Source of the DNA: Dehalococcoidia bacterium
GTDB taxonomy: Bacteria > Chloroflexota > Dehalococcoidia > SM23-28-2
Assembly (NCBI GenBank): GCA_022866185.1
Contig: JALHUG010000165.1
Coordinates: 1 to 10,132 of the forward strand
DNA: 10,132 bases
Reading direction: 5' to 3'
This document shows positions 1-6,326 of the stretch, in pieces. The position numbers were made by a program, and so were the translations under genes. The first letter of the stretch is position 1. Each line of letters opens with the position of its first letter. The notes below the pieces were generated by a model. That model was not told the DNA's origin. It worked only from the letters and a program-made list of their open reading frames with translations, and made no database searches.

Positions 1-1003
1 CACCAAGATGGCCCTCGCTGACGCCCGTTTCACCATCGACGACCACAACCGTGACTCGGTGGCCGTGGTCATGAACACCGGCGGCGGTGGCATGCCCGAC
101 GTAGTGGAAGGGGAGAGGGTCTTCCTTACCAAGGGGCCCGGTCGCGTCAGTCCCCTGCTGATACCTGCCCTGATCCCCAACATGGCCTCCTGTCAGGTAT
201 CGATGCTCTGGGGCATCCACGGGCCGGTCATTACGTCCATCGCGGCCTGCGCCAGTGGCATCTATGCCTTGGTGGAGGCCAAGCGCCTCATCGACCTGGG
301 CGAGGCCGAGGCGGTCATCGCTGGCAGTTCAGAGTCGGCCCTCATTCCGGTGGTCTTCGCTGCCCTCTGCAACATGCGAGCTCTGTCCACCCGCAACGGC
401 GAGCCGCAGAAGGCCTGCCGTCCCTTCGACCTGCACCGCGACGGCTTCGTTGCCGGCGAGGGGGCAGGGGTGATGATCCTGGAACGCTACGAGGATGCCA
501 GGCGGCGGGGTGCGCCGATCTACGCCGAGATATTGGGGGGGAGCCTCACTGCCGACGCCTATCATGTGACCGCTCCCGAGCCCAGCGGCTATGGGGCAGC
601 TCTAGCTATGAGCCGCGCCCTTAAGTCGGCCGGCGTGGGTCCCGAAGACATCGACTACATCTGTGCCCATGGCACGGGCACCCCCCTCAACGACGTTTCG
701 GAGACCATGAGTATCAAGAAGGTGTTTGGGGAGCACGCCTACAAGGTGCCGATCAGTTCGCCCAAGTCCATGGTGGGGCACCTGATGGGCGCCGCGGGGG
801 CCATTTCGGCCGCTACCTGCGTGTTGGCCATCCGCGATGGCATCATCCCGCCGACCATCAATCTGGAGACGCCTGACCCCCAGTGTGACCTGGACTATGT
901 GCCCAACGTGGCCCGTCAGGTGCCGGTGCGGACGGCCATGGCCAACGGCTTCGGTTTCGGCGGACAGAACGCGGTGGCTGTCTTCAGAGCCTGTGAGGAT
1001 TAG
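1..1003 (+). CDS. fabF: Beta-ketoacyl-ACP synthase II (KAS II, FabF-like), 5' end missing
   Basis: This enzyme condenses malonyl-ACP with a growing acyl chain in cytoplasmic fatty acid synthesis (family knowledge). The frame is open to the left edge, so the ATG at position 8 is internal. Counting from that Met, the thiolase-fold catalytic triad is complete: Cys81 in AACASGIYA, His221 in CAHGTGTPLND and His258 in SMVGHLMGAAGA, with Lys253 and the C-terminal glycine-rich GFGFGGQNA loop. Adding 82 gives 163, 303 and 340, the E. coli FabF numbering, and a total near 413 residues. About 80 N-terminal residues therefore lie outside the window, and no internal gap is evident. The stop is 3 bases before the next start, suggesting co-transcription with the thioesterase gene. 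A polyketide-type or otherwise specialised KAS is possible, since no fabD, fabG or acpP is visible beside it. Confidence 0.93.
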   Translation, partial: TKMALADARFTIDDHNRDSVAVVMNTGGGGMPDVVEGERVFLTKGPGRVSPLLIPALIPNMASCQVSMLWGIHGPVITSIAACASGIYALVEAKRLIDLGEAEAVIAGSSESALIPVVFAALCNMRALSTRNGEPQKACRPFDLHRDGFVAGEGAGVMILERYEDARRRGAPIYAEILGGSLTADAYHVTAPEPSGYGAALAMSRALKSAGVGPEDIDYICAHGTGTPLNDVSETMSIKKVFGEHAYKVPISSPKSMVGHLMGAAGAISAATCVLAIRDGIIPPTINLETPDPQCDLDYVPNVARQVPVRTAMANGFGFGGQNAVAVFRACED

Positions 1004-1006
1004 GGC

Positions 1007-1447
1007 ATGCCAGGGGAAATCGCTGCTAGGCGATATTGCTTCGGCTGTGGGGACCTCAATCCGGCAGGTTTGAAGCTGGAGTTTCGCTTCGAGGGCAATA
1101 GGGCGGTGGCCGATTTCCTGCCCCAGGAGCGGCACCAGGGATACCCTGGCCTCATGCATGGTGGTGTGATATCTACGGCTCTGGACGAGGCTATGGGCTG
1201 GGCGATGTATACCCTGGGCGTGTGGGCGGTGACCGGCAAGATGGAGGTCAAGTTCCGCCAGCCGCTGCCATTGCATCAGAAGGCCACGGTTTCCGGAGAG
1301 GTTGTCCGCAACCGCGGCCGCTGGCTGGAGGTGCGGGGCGAGATCCGCAACGAAAGCGGAAGGCTGATAGCGGAGTCATATGGATTGTTCATGCGGCTGC
1401 CCGAGGAAAAGGCGCGAGAGCTGAAGGAGACACATGCCGAGGAGTGA
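1007..1447 (+). CDS. PaaI-family hotdog-fold acyl-CoA thioesterase
   Basis: This is a 146-residue single-domain hotdog protein, the usual size for PaaI/4HBT thioesterases, which hydrolyse acyl- or aryl-CoA in the cytoplasm as dimers or tetramers. Residues 10-22 carry the YCFGCGDLNPAGL signature common at the N-terminus of this subfamily. Residues 50-64 carry the hotdog helix motif MHGGVISTALDEAMG, with His51-Gly-Gly and the candidate acidic catalytic residues Asp60/Glu61. The strand with VKFRQPLPL follows near residue 81, and the last 15 residues are charged and probably disordered. The ATG lies 3 bases after the KAS stop, and GAGG at 995-998 is a suitable ribosome binding site inside the upstream gene. 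The pairing suggests removal or recycling of acyl groups related to the KAS reaction. The substrate is not predictable. Confidence 0.88.
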   Translation: MPGEIAARRYCFGCGDLNPAGLKLEFRFEGNRAVADFLPQERHQGYPGLMHGGVISTALDEAMGWAMYTLGVWAVTGKMEVKFRQPLPLHQKATVSGEVVRNRGRWLEVRGEIRNESGRLIAESYGLFMRLPEEKARELKETHAEE

Positions 1448-1500
1448 TCGTAATCGCAGGCCGTTGTGGCGTTGGCTAGAAGCAGTTTCAAAAATGGCTT

Positions 1501-1551
1501 GCCCCCCCGCCTGTCCGCCATGCGGACTCCGCCTCTGTGGATGGCGGGGGC
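1501..1551. repeat. Structured GC-rich repeat, copy 1: outer stem closing over two hairpins
   Basis: CCCCCGCC at 1504-1511 is the exact reverse complement of GGCGGGGG at 1543-1550. Inside this stem, GTCCGC at 1513-1518 pairs with GCGGAC at 1522-1527 over a CAT loop. TCCGC at 1528-1532 pairs with GTGGA at 1537-1541 using one G-T wobble. The result is a possible three-way junction. The inner part closely resembles that of copy 2 at 1596-1645, so the two are probably related dispersed elements. There is no T-run on the plus-strand 3' side, which argues against a simple intrinsic terminator. Confidence 0.7.
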
Positions 1552-1595
1552 ATGGATGCCGCCCCGTTATGGTCATCAAGAAAATAAGAATACCC

Positions 1596-1645
1596 CTGAG
1601 GGTTTCCGCCGAAGGCGGATCCGCCTCTGGCGGAGAAACCCTCAG
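1596..1645. repeat. Structured GC-rich repeat, copy 2: outer stem with two near-identical inner hairpins
   Basis: CTGAGGGTTT at 1596-1605 is the perfect complement of AAACCCTCAG at 1636-1645. Between them lie two back-to-back hairpins. TCCGCC at 1605-1610 pairs with GGCGGA at 1614-1619 over GAA, and TCCGCC at 1620-1625 pairs with GGCGGA at 1629-1634 over TCT. Their junction forms a 12-base perfect palindrome, GGCGGATCCGCC, at 1614-1625. The fold is a compact cloverleaf or three-way junction. On the minus strand the element is followed by a T-rich run (complement of about 1575-1592), but no minus-strand gene needs a terminator there. Confidence 0.8.
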
Positions 1646-1676
1646 CTTTGGGGAAGCTGCGGGATTTATCCCGCAG
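1643..1676 (+). other. Chain of two further overlapping hairpins
   Basis: CAGCTT at 1643-1648 pairs with AAGCTG at 1654-1659 over TGGGG. CTGCGGGAT at 1657-1665 is the exact complement of ATCCCGCAG at 1668-1676. The first hairpin shares CAG (1643-1645) with the right arm of the preceding repeat and CTG (1657-1659) with the last hairpin. In RNA the middle hairpin therefore excludes full pairing of its neighbours. Such an arrangement could act as a switch in the leader of the acyltransferase gene, which starts 106 bases on. It could also be part of the repeat element. No U-run follows. Confidence 0.55.
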
Positions 1677-1781
1677 AGGTGAATTTAAATAGTTGAACGC
1701 CATTACGGGGCGGTGTGGAGAGAATTCTGAAATGACTTCTAGGTCGATCAGTCGTTTGACCGATAGGGCGCTGGAGCGAGG

Positions 1782-2693
1782 ATGAAAACCAACGGCGAAC
1801 AGAAGGCAGGACTGTCCCAGAATAGGCACCTGGAGTCATGGCTGTACCCGGTGAACGTGGCCCTGGCCAAGGTGATACCCCTGAGCCTGGCGTACTATAT
1901 CTCCTTGCCCATCGCCGACCTGTTCTACTGGCTGTGGGCCAGCAAGCGGCAGGGCGCTTTGCGCAACTACGCCCGCATGCTGGGCTGCTCGACTGATGAC
2001 GAAAAGGTTCAGCGCCTGGCTCGCAACTCGTTCCGCAACTTCGGTAAGTACGTCGTCGAGCTGCTGCATGTGCAAGGCTGGTCGACGGGGCAGTTCCAGC
2101 GGGTGACCATCCAGGGCGACGAGCACTTCGACGAGGCGCTGCGGCACGGCAAAGGGGTCATCTTCACCAGCGCCCACATGGGCAGCATCGAGGTGGGCAG
2201 TGCTCTTGTCCTACTGAGGGGTTTTCACATTACCTCCGTCATGGAGCAGTTGCGGCCCAAGGTCATGATGGACTGGATCGTGACCTGCCGGGCGAAGATG
2301 GGGGTATCGCTCCTGCCCACGGCCGGAACCGGCCGGCAGCTACTGCGGGCCCTCCGTCGAGGGGAGATGGTGGCGCTGATAGTGGACGTGGGCTATAAGG
2401 ACAACGGTGGCGTGCCGGTGACATTCTTGGGTCACCACACCTACTTCCCCGCTGGTCCGGCGCGTCTGGCCCGCATCAGCGGCGCCCCTATCGTGTTCGG
2501 GGTGGCGGTGCGGCAGCCCGGCAATCGGTTCATCGCCTACGGCAGTCCTCCCATTTTCTCCGATAGGACAAAGGATGCCGAGCAAGACATTCGCGATGTG
2601 ACTCAGGAGATGGTGAACATCTTCGAGAGCTTTGTCCGGCGCTACCCCGACCAGTGGTACGTCTTCCGCGACATGTGGCCGGAGGAAGAATAG
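1782..2693 (+). CDS. LpxL/HtrB-like lysophospholipid acyltransferase (lipid A or PIM acyltransferase family)
   Basis: This 303-residue protein has the usual length of the LABLAT family (PF03279 type), which moves an acyl chain to a glycolipid at the inner face of the cytoplasmic membrane. The hydrophobic N-terminal stretch at residues 27-53 probably anchors it. The catalytic HX4E motif is His132 to Glu137 in SAHMGSIEVG. Downstream lie VDVGYKDNGGVPVTFLGH (201-218), PAGPARLARISGAPIVFG (223-240) and the family's terminal YPDQWYVFRDMWP (288-300). The start is supported by GGAG at 1773-1776 and GAGG directly before the ATG. The gene stands alone between the structured intergenic region and a converging SDR gene. 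If the organism lacks LPS, as Chloroflexota are expected to, the acceptor is more likely a phosphatidylinositol mannoside or other glycolipid than lipid A. No Lpx gene is present to support lipid A. Confidence 0.85.
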   Translation: MKTNGEQKAGLSQNRHLESWLYPVNVALAKVIPLSLAYYISLPIADLFYWLWASKRQGALRNYARMLGCSTDDEKVQRLARNSFRNFGKYVVELLHVQGWSTGQFQRVTIQGDEHFDEALRHGKGVIFTSAHMGSIEVGSALVLLRGFHITSVMEQLRPKVMMDWIVTCRAKMGVSLLPTAGTGRQLLRALRRGEMVALIVDVGYKDNGGVPVTFLGHHTYFPAGPARLARISGAPIVFGVAVRQPGNRFIAYGSPPIFSDRTKDAEQDIRDVTQEMVNIFESFVRRYPDQWYVFRDMWPEEE

Positions 2694-2696
2694 GGC

Positions 2697-2715
2697 GAGG
2701 AGCGGGCGCGTCCTC
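2697..2715. terminator. Possible weak hairpin between convergent genes
   Basis: GAGGA at 2697-2701 pairs with TCCTC at 2711-2715 over a 9-base GC-rich loop, in the 45-base gap between the stops of two converging genes. There is no T-run on either side. Position is the main argument and the structure is modest. Confidence 0.25.
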
Positions 2716-2738
2716 TCTTGCCTCGTGGGGTTGCTTCT

Positions 2739-3491
2739 TCAGGCCTGAGCCATCTGACGCTCGATATCGCCCATGGTCACTACGTGGCCGGTGTAGGTGG
2801 GGTCGTGTCTGACTAGCCAGAGGACGTCCTCGCCTACTACCTCAGGGTCGTCCCAGTTGGAGTGATCGATGTGAGGGGTGAGATACACGAACCCCTCGCT
2901 GGCCACCATGCGCTCGATCTGAAGGGCGTTGACGGCGATGTTGTGGGACCGCACCTCAGCGGCCAGGCCGGTGGTCAGCCTTTCCAGGGCCGCCTTGGAC
3001 ACGGCGTAGGCCAGTCCCATATCTCCCATCGACTGGGAGGCGATGGAGGATATGTTGATGATGCAGCCGCTGCGCTGGTCGATCATGGTGGGCAGAAACG
3101 CTCTGGTGCAGAGGTAGACGCCGCGCACGTTGATGTTCATCACCAGGTCCCAGCGCTTGACCGGAACGTCCATGATGAAGCCAGGGGCGCTAACGGCGGC
3201 GTTGTTCACCAGAATGTCTATCCGCCCGAACTCCGCCAGCGTGCGGCGGGCCATCTCCCCTATCTCCTCGTCCTTGGCGATGTTCATGGGGATGGCCAGA
3301 GCGCGACGACCCAGGGCCTTGACCTCTTGGGCGGTCTGGTCGATCGTGCCGGGGAGGTTCGTCGGGTTGGCCTCACTGGAGCGGGCGGTGCAGACGACGT
3401 CGGCGCCGGCGGCGGCCAGGGCGAGGGCTATTGCCCTGCCGATGCCGCGGCTGGCGCCGGTGACCACAGCCACCTTGTCTTGGACATCCAT
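2739..3491 (-). CDS. Short-chain dehydrogenase/reductase (SDR family oxidoreductase)
   Basis: This 250-residue protein is of classical SDR size, an NAD(P)-dependent oxidoreductase acting on a hydroxyl/keto group in the cytoplasm. The cofactor motif TGASRGIG is at residues 11-18, and NNAA is at 96-99. The catalytic set is complete: Asn121 in MNINVRG, Ser149 in INISSIAS, and Tyr162 and Lys166 in YAVSK. An insertion at about residues 38-56 (SSEANPTNLPGTIDQTAQE) after the second strand resembles the HSDL2-like or 3-oxoacyl reductase-like branch. The ATG is preceded by GGAGGG six bases upstream, a strong ribosome binding site. It is the third gene after two CaiB-like genes in the same direction, 149 bases downstream, so it may be co-transcribed or have its own promoter. 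A role in oxidising or reducing a hydroxyacyl/ketoacyl intermediate of that group is inferred, not shown. Confidence 0.88.
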   Translation of the reverse strand: MDVQDKVAVVTGASRGIGRAIALALAAAGADVVCTARSSEANPTNLPGTIDQTAQEVKALGRRALAIPMNIAKDEEIGEMARRTLAEFGRIDILVNNAAVSAPGFIMDVPVKRWDLVMNINVRGVYLCTRAFLPTMIDQRSGCIINISSIASQSMGDMGLAYAVSKAALERLTTGLAAEVRSHNIAVNALQIERMVASEGFVYLTPHIDHSNWDDPEVVGEDVLWLVRHDPTYTGHVVTMGDIERQMAQA

Positions 3492-3525
3492 GCTGACCCT
3501 CCGCTACTGCTGTCTTTGCTCCGCC

Positions 3526-3578
3526 CCAAGAGGCGTAACGCCAAGAGGAATGTTACTGGACTTCTGGCTCTACGGCAA
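3526..3578 (-). promoter_or_regulatory. Possible SDR promoter with operator-like direct repeat
   Basis: On the minus strand, TTGCCG (3578-3573) and TAACAT (3555-3550) are 17 bases apart, each matching four of six consensus positions. Just downstream, near the expected start of transcription, CCTCTTGG occurs twice in direct repeat (3548-3541 and 3533-3526), separated by CGTTACG (15-base period). This could be a binding site for a regulator. Both elements are weak on their own. Confidence 0.3.
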
Positions 3579-3640
3579 TCGGTGTGGGCGAGGTCGAGGG
3601 TCCTTGGCAGGTAGGTCCTGATTACCGAGGGATTGGTGAT

Positions 3641-4867
3641 CTAGAACAGTATCCCCTCTATCACCAGTTGGGCGATCTCCTCGTCGTCCATCTGGAGGAC
3701 TTCCCGGCACACGCGGTCTGTGTGTTCCCCCATCATCGGGGCTGGCGACTGGAGCTTGCCCGGCGTCTTGGAGAGGCGGAAGCCGGGGCCATCATAGGCG
3801 GTGCGGCCGGCCTCGGGGTGGTCCAGGTAGGCGTAATAGCCGCGCGCCTTGAGGTGGGGGTCGTTCTCCAGCGTGTCTCGGGCGTTCTGGACGACGCCAG
3901 CGGCCACGCCCGCAGCCTGGAGGGTCGCCATCACCTCCTCGGCTGTCCTGGTGCTGGTCCAGCCCTCCACCAGTCGGTCCAGCTCGTCCTCGTTCTGCTT
4001 GCGGCCCTGGAGGGTGTCGAAGCGCTCCTCGTGGCACCACTGGGGGTCGTCCATCGCCCGACAGAGGGCCCGCCACTGGTCGTCGCTGAAGACGGCGATG
4101 ACGCACCAGCGGTCGTCGCCCTGGCAGCGGTAGGCCCCGTGGGGAGCGGCGTAGGGCAGGCGATTGCCCTGTCGGTTCTGGACGCGGCCGTTGACAGTGT
4201 AGTCCAGGATGGCCGTGCCCACCACGCAGACGGACGATTCGAACTGGGCCACTTCGAGGAGCTGTCCCTTGCCGGTGCGGTTGCGGTAGCGCAGGGCGGC
4301 CAGAGTGGCGATGACAGCGTGGCCGGGATTGATGACGTAGTCGGTGTAGTTGGTGCCCAGCCCAACGGGCGCTCGCTGGGGTGAGCCGCTGAGATGGCTG
4401 ATGCCCGCCAGAGGGGAGATGACCGCGCCGAAGCCGCTGAAGTCGGCATGGGGGCCATCGCCGCCCTGCATCGGCGCGCGCACCATGATGATGTCGGGCT
4501 TGACCTCCTGAAGCCGCTGGTAGGAGAGGCCCCACTTCTCGAGGGTGCCGGGGGTGTAGTTCTCGGCGACGATGTCGCTGACGGCCACCAGGCGGAGGGC
4601 TACGGCGGGCGCTTTGGGGTGCTTCATGTTGAGGGTGAAGGAGAGCTTGCTGGCGTTGAAGTTGTTGTAGTAGCCGCTGACGTTCAAGGTGTACTTGCCC
4701 TCCGGCATGGGATGGGCGAGCCTGAGGCCGTCGATGCGCGCCTGCGACTCCACCCGAACGACCTGCGCGCCGTGGTTGGCCAGGATCTGCGTGTAAATGG
4801 GCCCGGCACCGAACCAGGTGAAGTCAGCCACTCGGATGCCTTCCAGGGGTAGCCTGTTGGTCTGCAT
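3641..4867 (-). CDS. CaiB/BaiF family (class III) CoA-transferase, canonical active site
   Basis: This 408-residue enzyme belongs to the family that moves CoA between carboxylic acids (formyl-CoA:oxalate, carnitine, bile acid and benzylsuccinate CoA-transferases) through an aspartyl-CoA intermediate. The N-terminal PLEGIRVADFTWFGAGP (7-23) and the LANHGAQVVRVE region (29-40) are typical of the Rossmann-like large domain. The expected nucleophile is Asp176 in NYTDYVINPGHA, followed by the family motif RTGKGQLLEV (197-206). The C-terminal signature PMMGEHT is present before a closing helix. The start ATG has AGAGG about eight bases upstream, and the upstream CaiB-like gene ends 19 bases before it, so the two are very likely co-transcribed and may form a heteromer or sequential enzymes. 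The substrate is not predictable from this sequence. Length and motifs are complete. Confidence 0.9.
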   Translation of the reverse strand: MQTNRLPLEGIRVADFTWFGAGPIYTQILANHGAQVVRVESQARIDGLRLAHPMPEGKYTLNVSGYYNNFNASKLSFTLNMKHPKAPAVALRLVAVSDIVAENYTPGTLEKWGLSYQRLQEVKPDIIMVRAPMQGGDGPHADFSGFGAVISPLAGISHLSGSPQRAPVGLGTNYTDYVINPGHAVIATLAALRYRNRTGKGQLLEVAQFESSVCVVGTAILDYTVNGRVQNRQGNRLPYAAPHGAYRCQGDDRWCVIAVFSDDQWRALCRAMDDPQWCHEERFDTLQGRKQNEDELDRLVEGWTSTRTAEEVMATLQAAGVAAGVVQNARDTLENDPHLKARGYYAYLDHPEAGRTAYDGPGFRLSKTPGKLQSPAPMMGEHTDRVCREVLQMDDEEIAQLVIEGILF

Positions 4868-4886
4868 TGGCTAACCTCTTTCGGCC

Positions 4887-6179
4887 TCAGATGACCCCGG
4901 CGTCAGTGAGGGCCGCCAGTTGCTCCGGGGATAGGCCCAGCTCGCCGCAGTAGACCTCCTGGTTGTGCTCGCCGATGCGAGGCGGGCGGCGGATACGCCA
5001 GGGCGTCTCGCTCAGGCGATAGGGCGGGCCGGGGTAGGTAATGGTGGTCGCCAGCTCGGGATGCTCCACCGGAGTGAACCAGCGGCGGTAGTTGAGCTGA
5101 GGATTCACGCACAAGTCTTGGGGGGTGTCTACGGGCGCCACCAGCAGGCCGCGCCGTTGTCCTTCAGCATAGAGCTGCGCCTTCGTATAGTTCTTGATGA
5201 ACCTCACCAGGACCTCGTCGATGTGGGCCAGGCGGGGCACCCAGGTTGCCACCAGCTCAGCGTCGTTGCCGAAGTAGATCTCGGCAACCAGGCGCATGTC
5301 GAGCTGGCCGAACAGATTCTGCCATCGTTCCTCGAGCAGGTCCTCCGCCTTCCCTTCGTCGACCATCCAGCGCATGAGCGCTGGCCAGGGGGAGCCGAAT
5401 CCCGGCACGCCCACCATGAATGCAACGTAGCCATCCTGGCACTCGTAGACGCCGATGGCCGGCAGCCGCCGCTCGTTCCCCATTCGCCCACGCAGCTCCT
5501 TGCGGATGTCCCAGTACTGCATGGCCGTCTCCTGGTTCATAAGCAGGGCCTCCTGCATGGACACCTCGACCTGCTGGCCCTGGCCGGTGGCGTCACGATG
5601 CAGGAGGGCCATGAGGATGCCCGTGCAGGCCTGGATGGAGGCGCAGTAGTAGGCCTGATTGCCGTAGGGCTGGTCGGGCGCCTCACCGGGGAAGCCGGCG
5701 AGGTGCATCATGCCGCTCATGGCGACGGCGACGATGTCGGTCGCACTGTAGTGGCTATGTGGCCCCCACTGGCCGAAGCCGCTGATGGAGCACAGGATGA
5801 TGTCGGGCTTGATCTGGCTGAGGGTGTCGTACCCCAGGCCAATGCTCTCCAGATAGCCAGGCGGGAAGGTCTCCAGCACTACATCGGCCGTGGCTGCCAG
5901 GCGTTTGAGCAGGGCCTGGCCATCGGCGCTGGCGATATCGAGGGTGATGGCCCGTTTGCTGGAGTTGAGACCGAAGAAGTAGAGGCTCTTACTGGGGGCA
6001 ACTTCGTCGTGGAAGAAGGGGCCGATGCGGCGGGCGGGGTCGCCGCCGGGCGGCTCGACCTTGAGGACGTCCGCCCCCAGCTCAGCCAGCAGCTTGCCGC
6101 AGTACATGCCTGGCTCGCCCGCCAGGTCGAGGACGCGGATGTCATCAAGAGCGAGGGGCGTGTCAGCAGGGTCGGCCAT
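4887..6179 (-). CDS. CaiB/BaiF family CoA-transferase lacking the usual catalytic Asp
   Basis: This 430-residue protein is clearly of the same family as its downstream neighbour but divergent. It has LDDIRVLDLAGEPGMYCGK (11-29), the CoA-region motif LKVEPPGGDPARRIGPF (39-55), KPDIILCSISGFG (124-136), HRDATGQGQQVEVSMQEA (194-211) and the C-terminal IGEHNQEVY. Where the neighbour and characterised members have the nucleophilic Asp, about 26 residues before the TGxGQ motif, this protein reads NQAYYCASIQ (174-183), with Ala176 or Tyr177 at that place. Nearby acids (Asp169) are in a different local context. It may be a non-canonical catalytic subgroup, or a partner subunit of the downstream enzyme. 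It is the first gene of the minus-strand group, with a promoter 24-60 bases upstream. The ribosome binding site is weak (AGAAG about 8 bases before the ATG). Confidence 0.85.
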   Translation of the reverse strand: MADPADTPLALDDIRVLDLAGEPGMYCGKLLAELGADVLKVEPPGGDPARRIGPFFHDEVAPSKSLYFFGLNSSKRAITLDIASADGQALLKRLAATADVVLETFPPGYLESIGLGYDTLSQIKPDIILCSISGFGQWGPHSHYSATDIVAVAMSGMMHLAGFPGEAPDQPYGNQAYYCASIQACTGILMALLHRDATGQGQQVEVSMQEALLMNQETAMQYWDIRKELRGRMGNERRLPAIGVYECQDGYVAFMVGVPGFGSPWPALMRWMVDEGKAEDLLEERWQNLFGQLDMRLVAEIYFGNDAELVATWVPRLAHIDEVLVRFIKNYTKAQLYAEGQRRGLLVAPVDTPQDLCVNPQLNYRRWFTPVEHPELATTITYPGPPYRLSETPWRIRRPPRIGEHNQEVYCGELGLSPEQLAALTDAGVI

Positions 6180-6210
6180 GGGTCGCTTCTATAGGCAGTC
6201 GGCTGCAAAC

Positions 6211-6238
6211 ATTATAGCTGGTGCGTGGCCTGGTTCAA
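6211..6238 (-). promoter_or_regulatory. Sigma-70-type promoter for the CoA-transferase group
   Basis: On the minus strand a perfect TATAAT (6216-6211) lies 16 bases after TTGAAC (6238-6233, four of six matches to the -35 consensus). The expected transcription start is near A6204, giving a leader of about 25 bases before the ATG at 6179. Position, orientation and spacing all fit. Confidence 0.65.
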
Positions 6239-6249
6239 GGCGATTGTCC

Positions 6250-6326
6250 GCCCTCTTATCCGTTCGCCATTCGCGGCCAGGACTCGCTACCCCTTGCCAG
6301 CCGTCGCTCAGGAGCGATAAGAGGGC
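6250..6326. repeat. 77-base segment bounded by 11-bp perfect inverted repeats
   Basis: GCCCTCTTATC at 6250-6260 is the exact complement of GATAAGAGGGC at 6316-6326. A second hairpin, TCGCTC (6304-6309) with GAGCGA (6312-6317), overlaps the right arm. No target-site duplication is visible just outside the arms, and the 55-base interior has no frame of note. It could be a small non-autonomous element, an RNA structure downstream of the methyltransferase gene, or a factor binding site. No T-run indicates a terminator. Confidence 0.55.

Larger units (their letters stand above)
1448..1781. other. Gene-free 334-base stretch rich in nested inverted repeats
   Basis: No convincing coding frame is seen on either strand. 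The left part (1448-1495) is featureless. From 1501 to 1676 almost every base belongs to a potential hairpin, listed separately. The right part (1677-1781) turns AT-richer, with the palindrome ATTTAAAT at 1683-1690. It ends in the ribosome binding site of the acyltransferase gene (GGAG at 1773-1776). A TTGAAC at 1693-1698 could be a -35 box, but no acceptable -10 hexamer lies at the right distance, so no promoter is called. Confidence 0.7.

Noticed and set aside
602..1276. Minus-strand frame of 224 codons across the KAS/thioesterase junction
   Set aside because: It spans two well-supported plus-strand genes and has a His/Arg/Gly-rich composition typical of an antisense frame.
1501..1676. CRISPR array or ordinary intrinsic terminator
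   Set aside because: There are only two related units, without equal repeat lengths or unique spacers, so this is not CRISPR. None of the hairpins is followed by a plus-strand T-run, so a classical terminator for the thioesterase gene is not supported.
1434..1696. Short plus-strand frames running through the structured intergenic region
   Set aside because: They lack ribosome binding sites, overlap each other in different frames and are made of translated hairpin repeats.
2862..3614. Plus-strand frames of 250 and 163 codons, and a similar 266-codon frame at 3584-4384
   Set aside because: They mirror the SDR and the first CoA-transferase, whose motifs and ribosome binding sites are convincing. 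The antisense products have low-complexity composition.
4965..6194. A 409-codon open frame on the plus strand
   Set aside because: It lies wholly antisense to a CaiB-like gene with clear motifs. Its product is Gly/Ala/Val/His-rich with no recognisable motif, the usual result of GC-rich codon bias on the opposite strand.
6220..6300. Possible tRNA, suggested by a GGTTCAA string at 6232-6238
   Set aside because: No acceptor stem, anticodon arm or D-arm of the right spacing could be drawn around it. The string is better explained as the complement of the TTGAAC -35 box.
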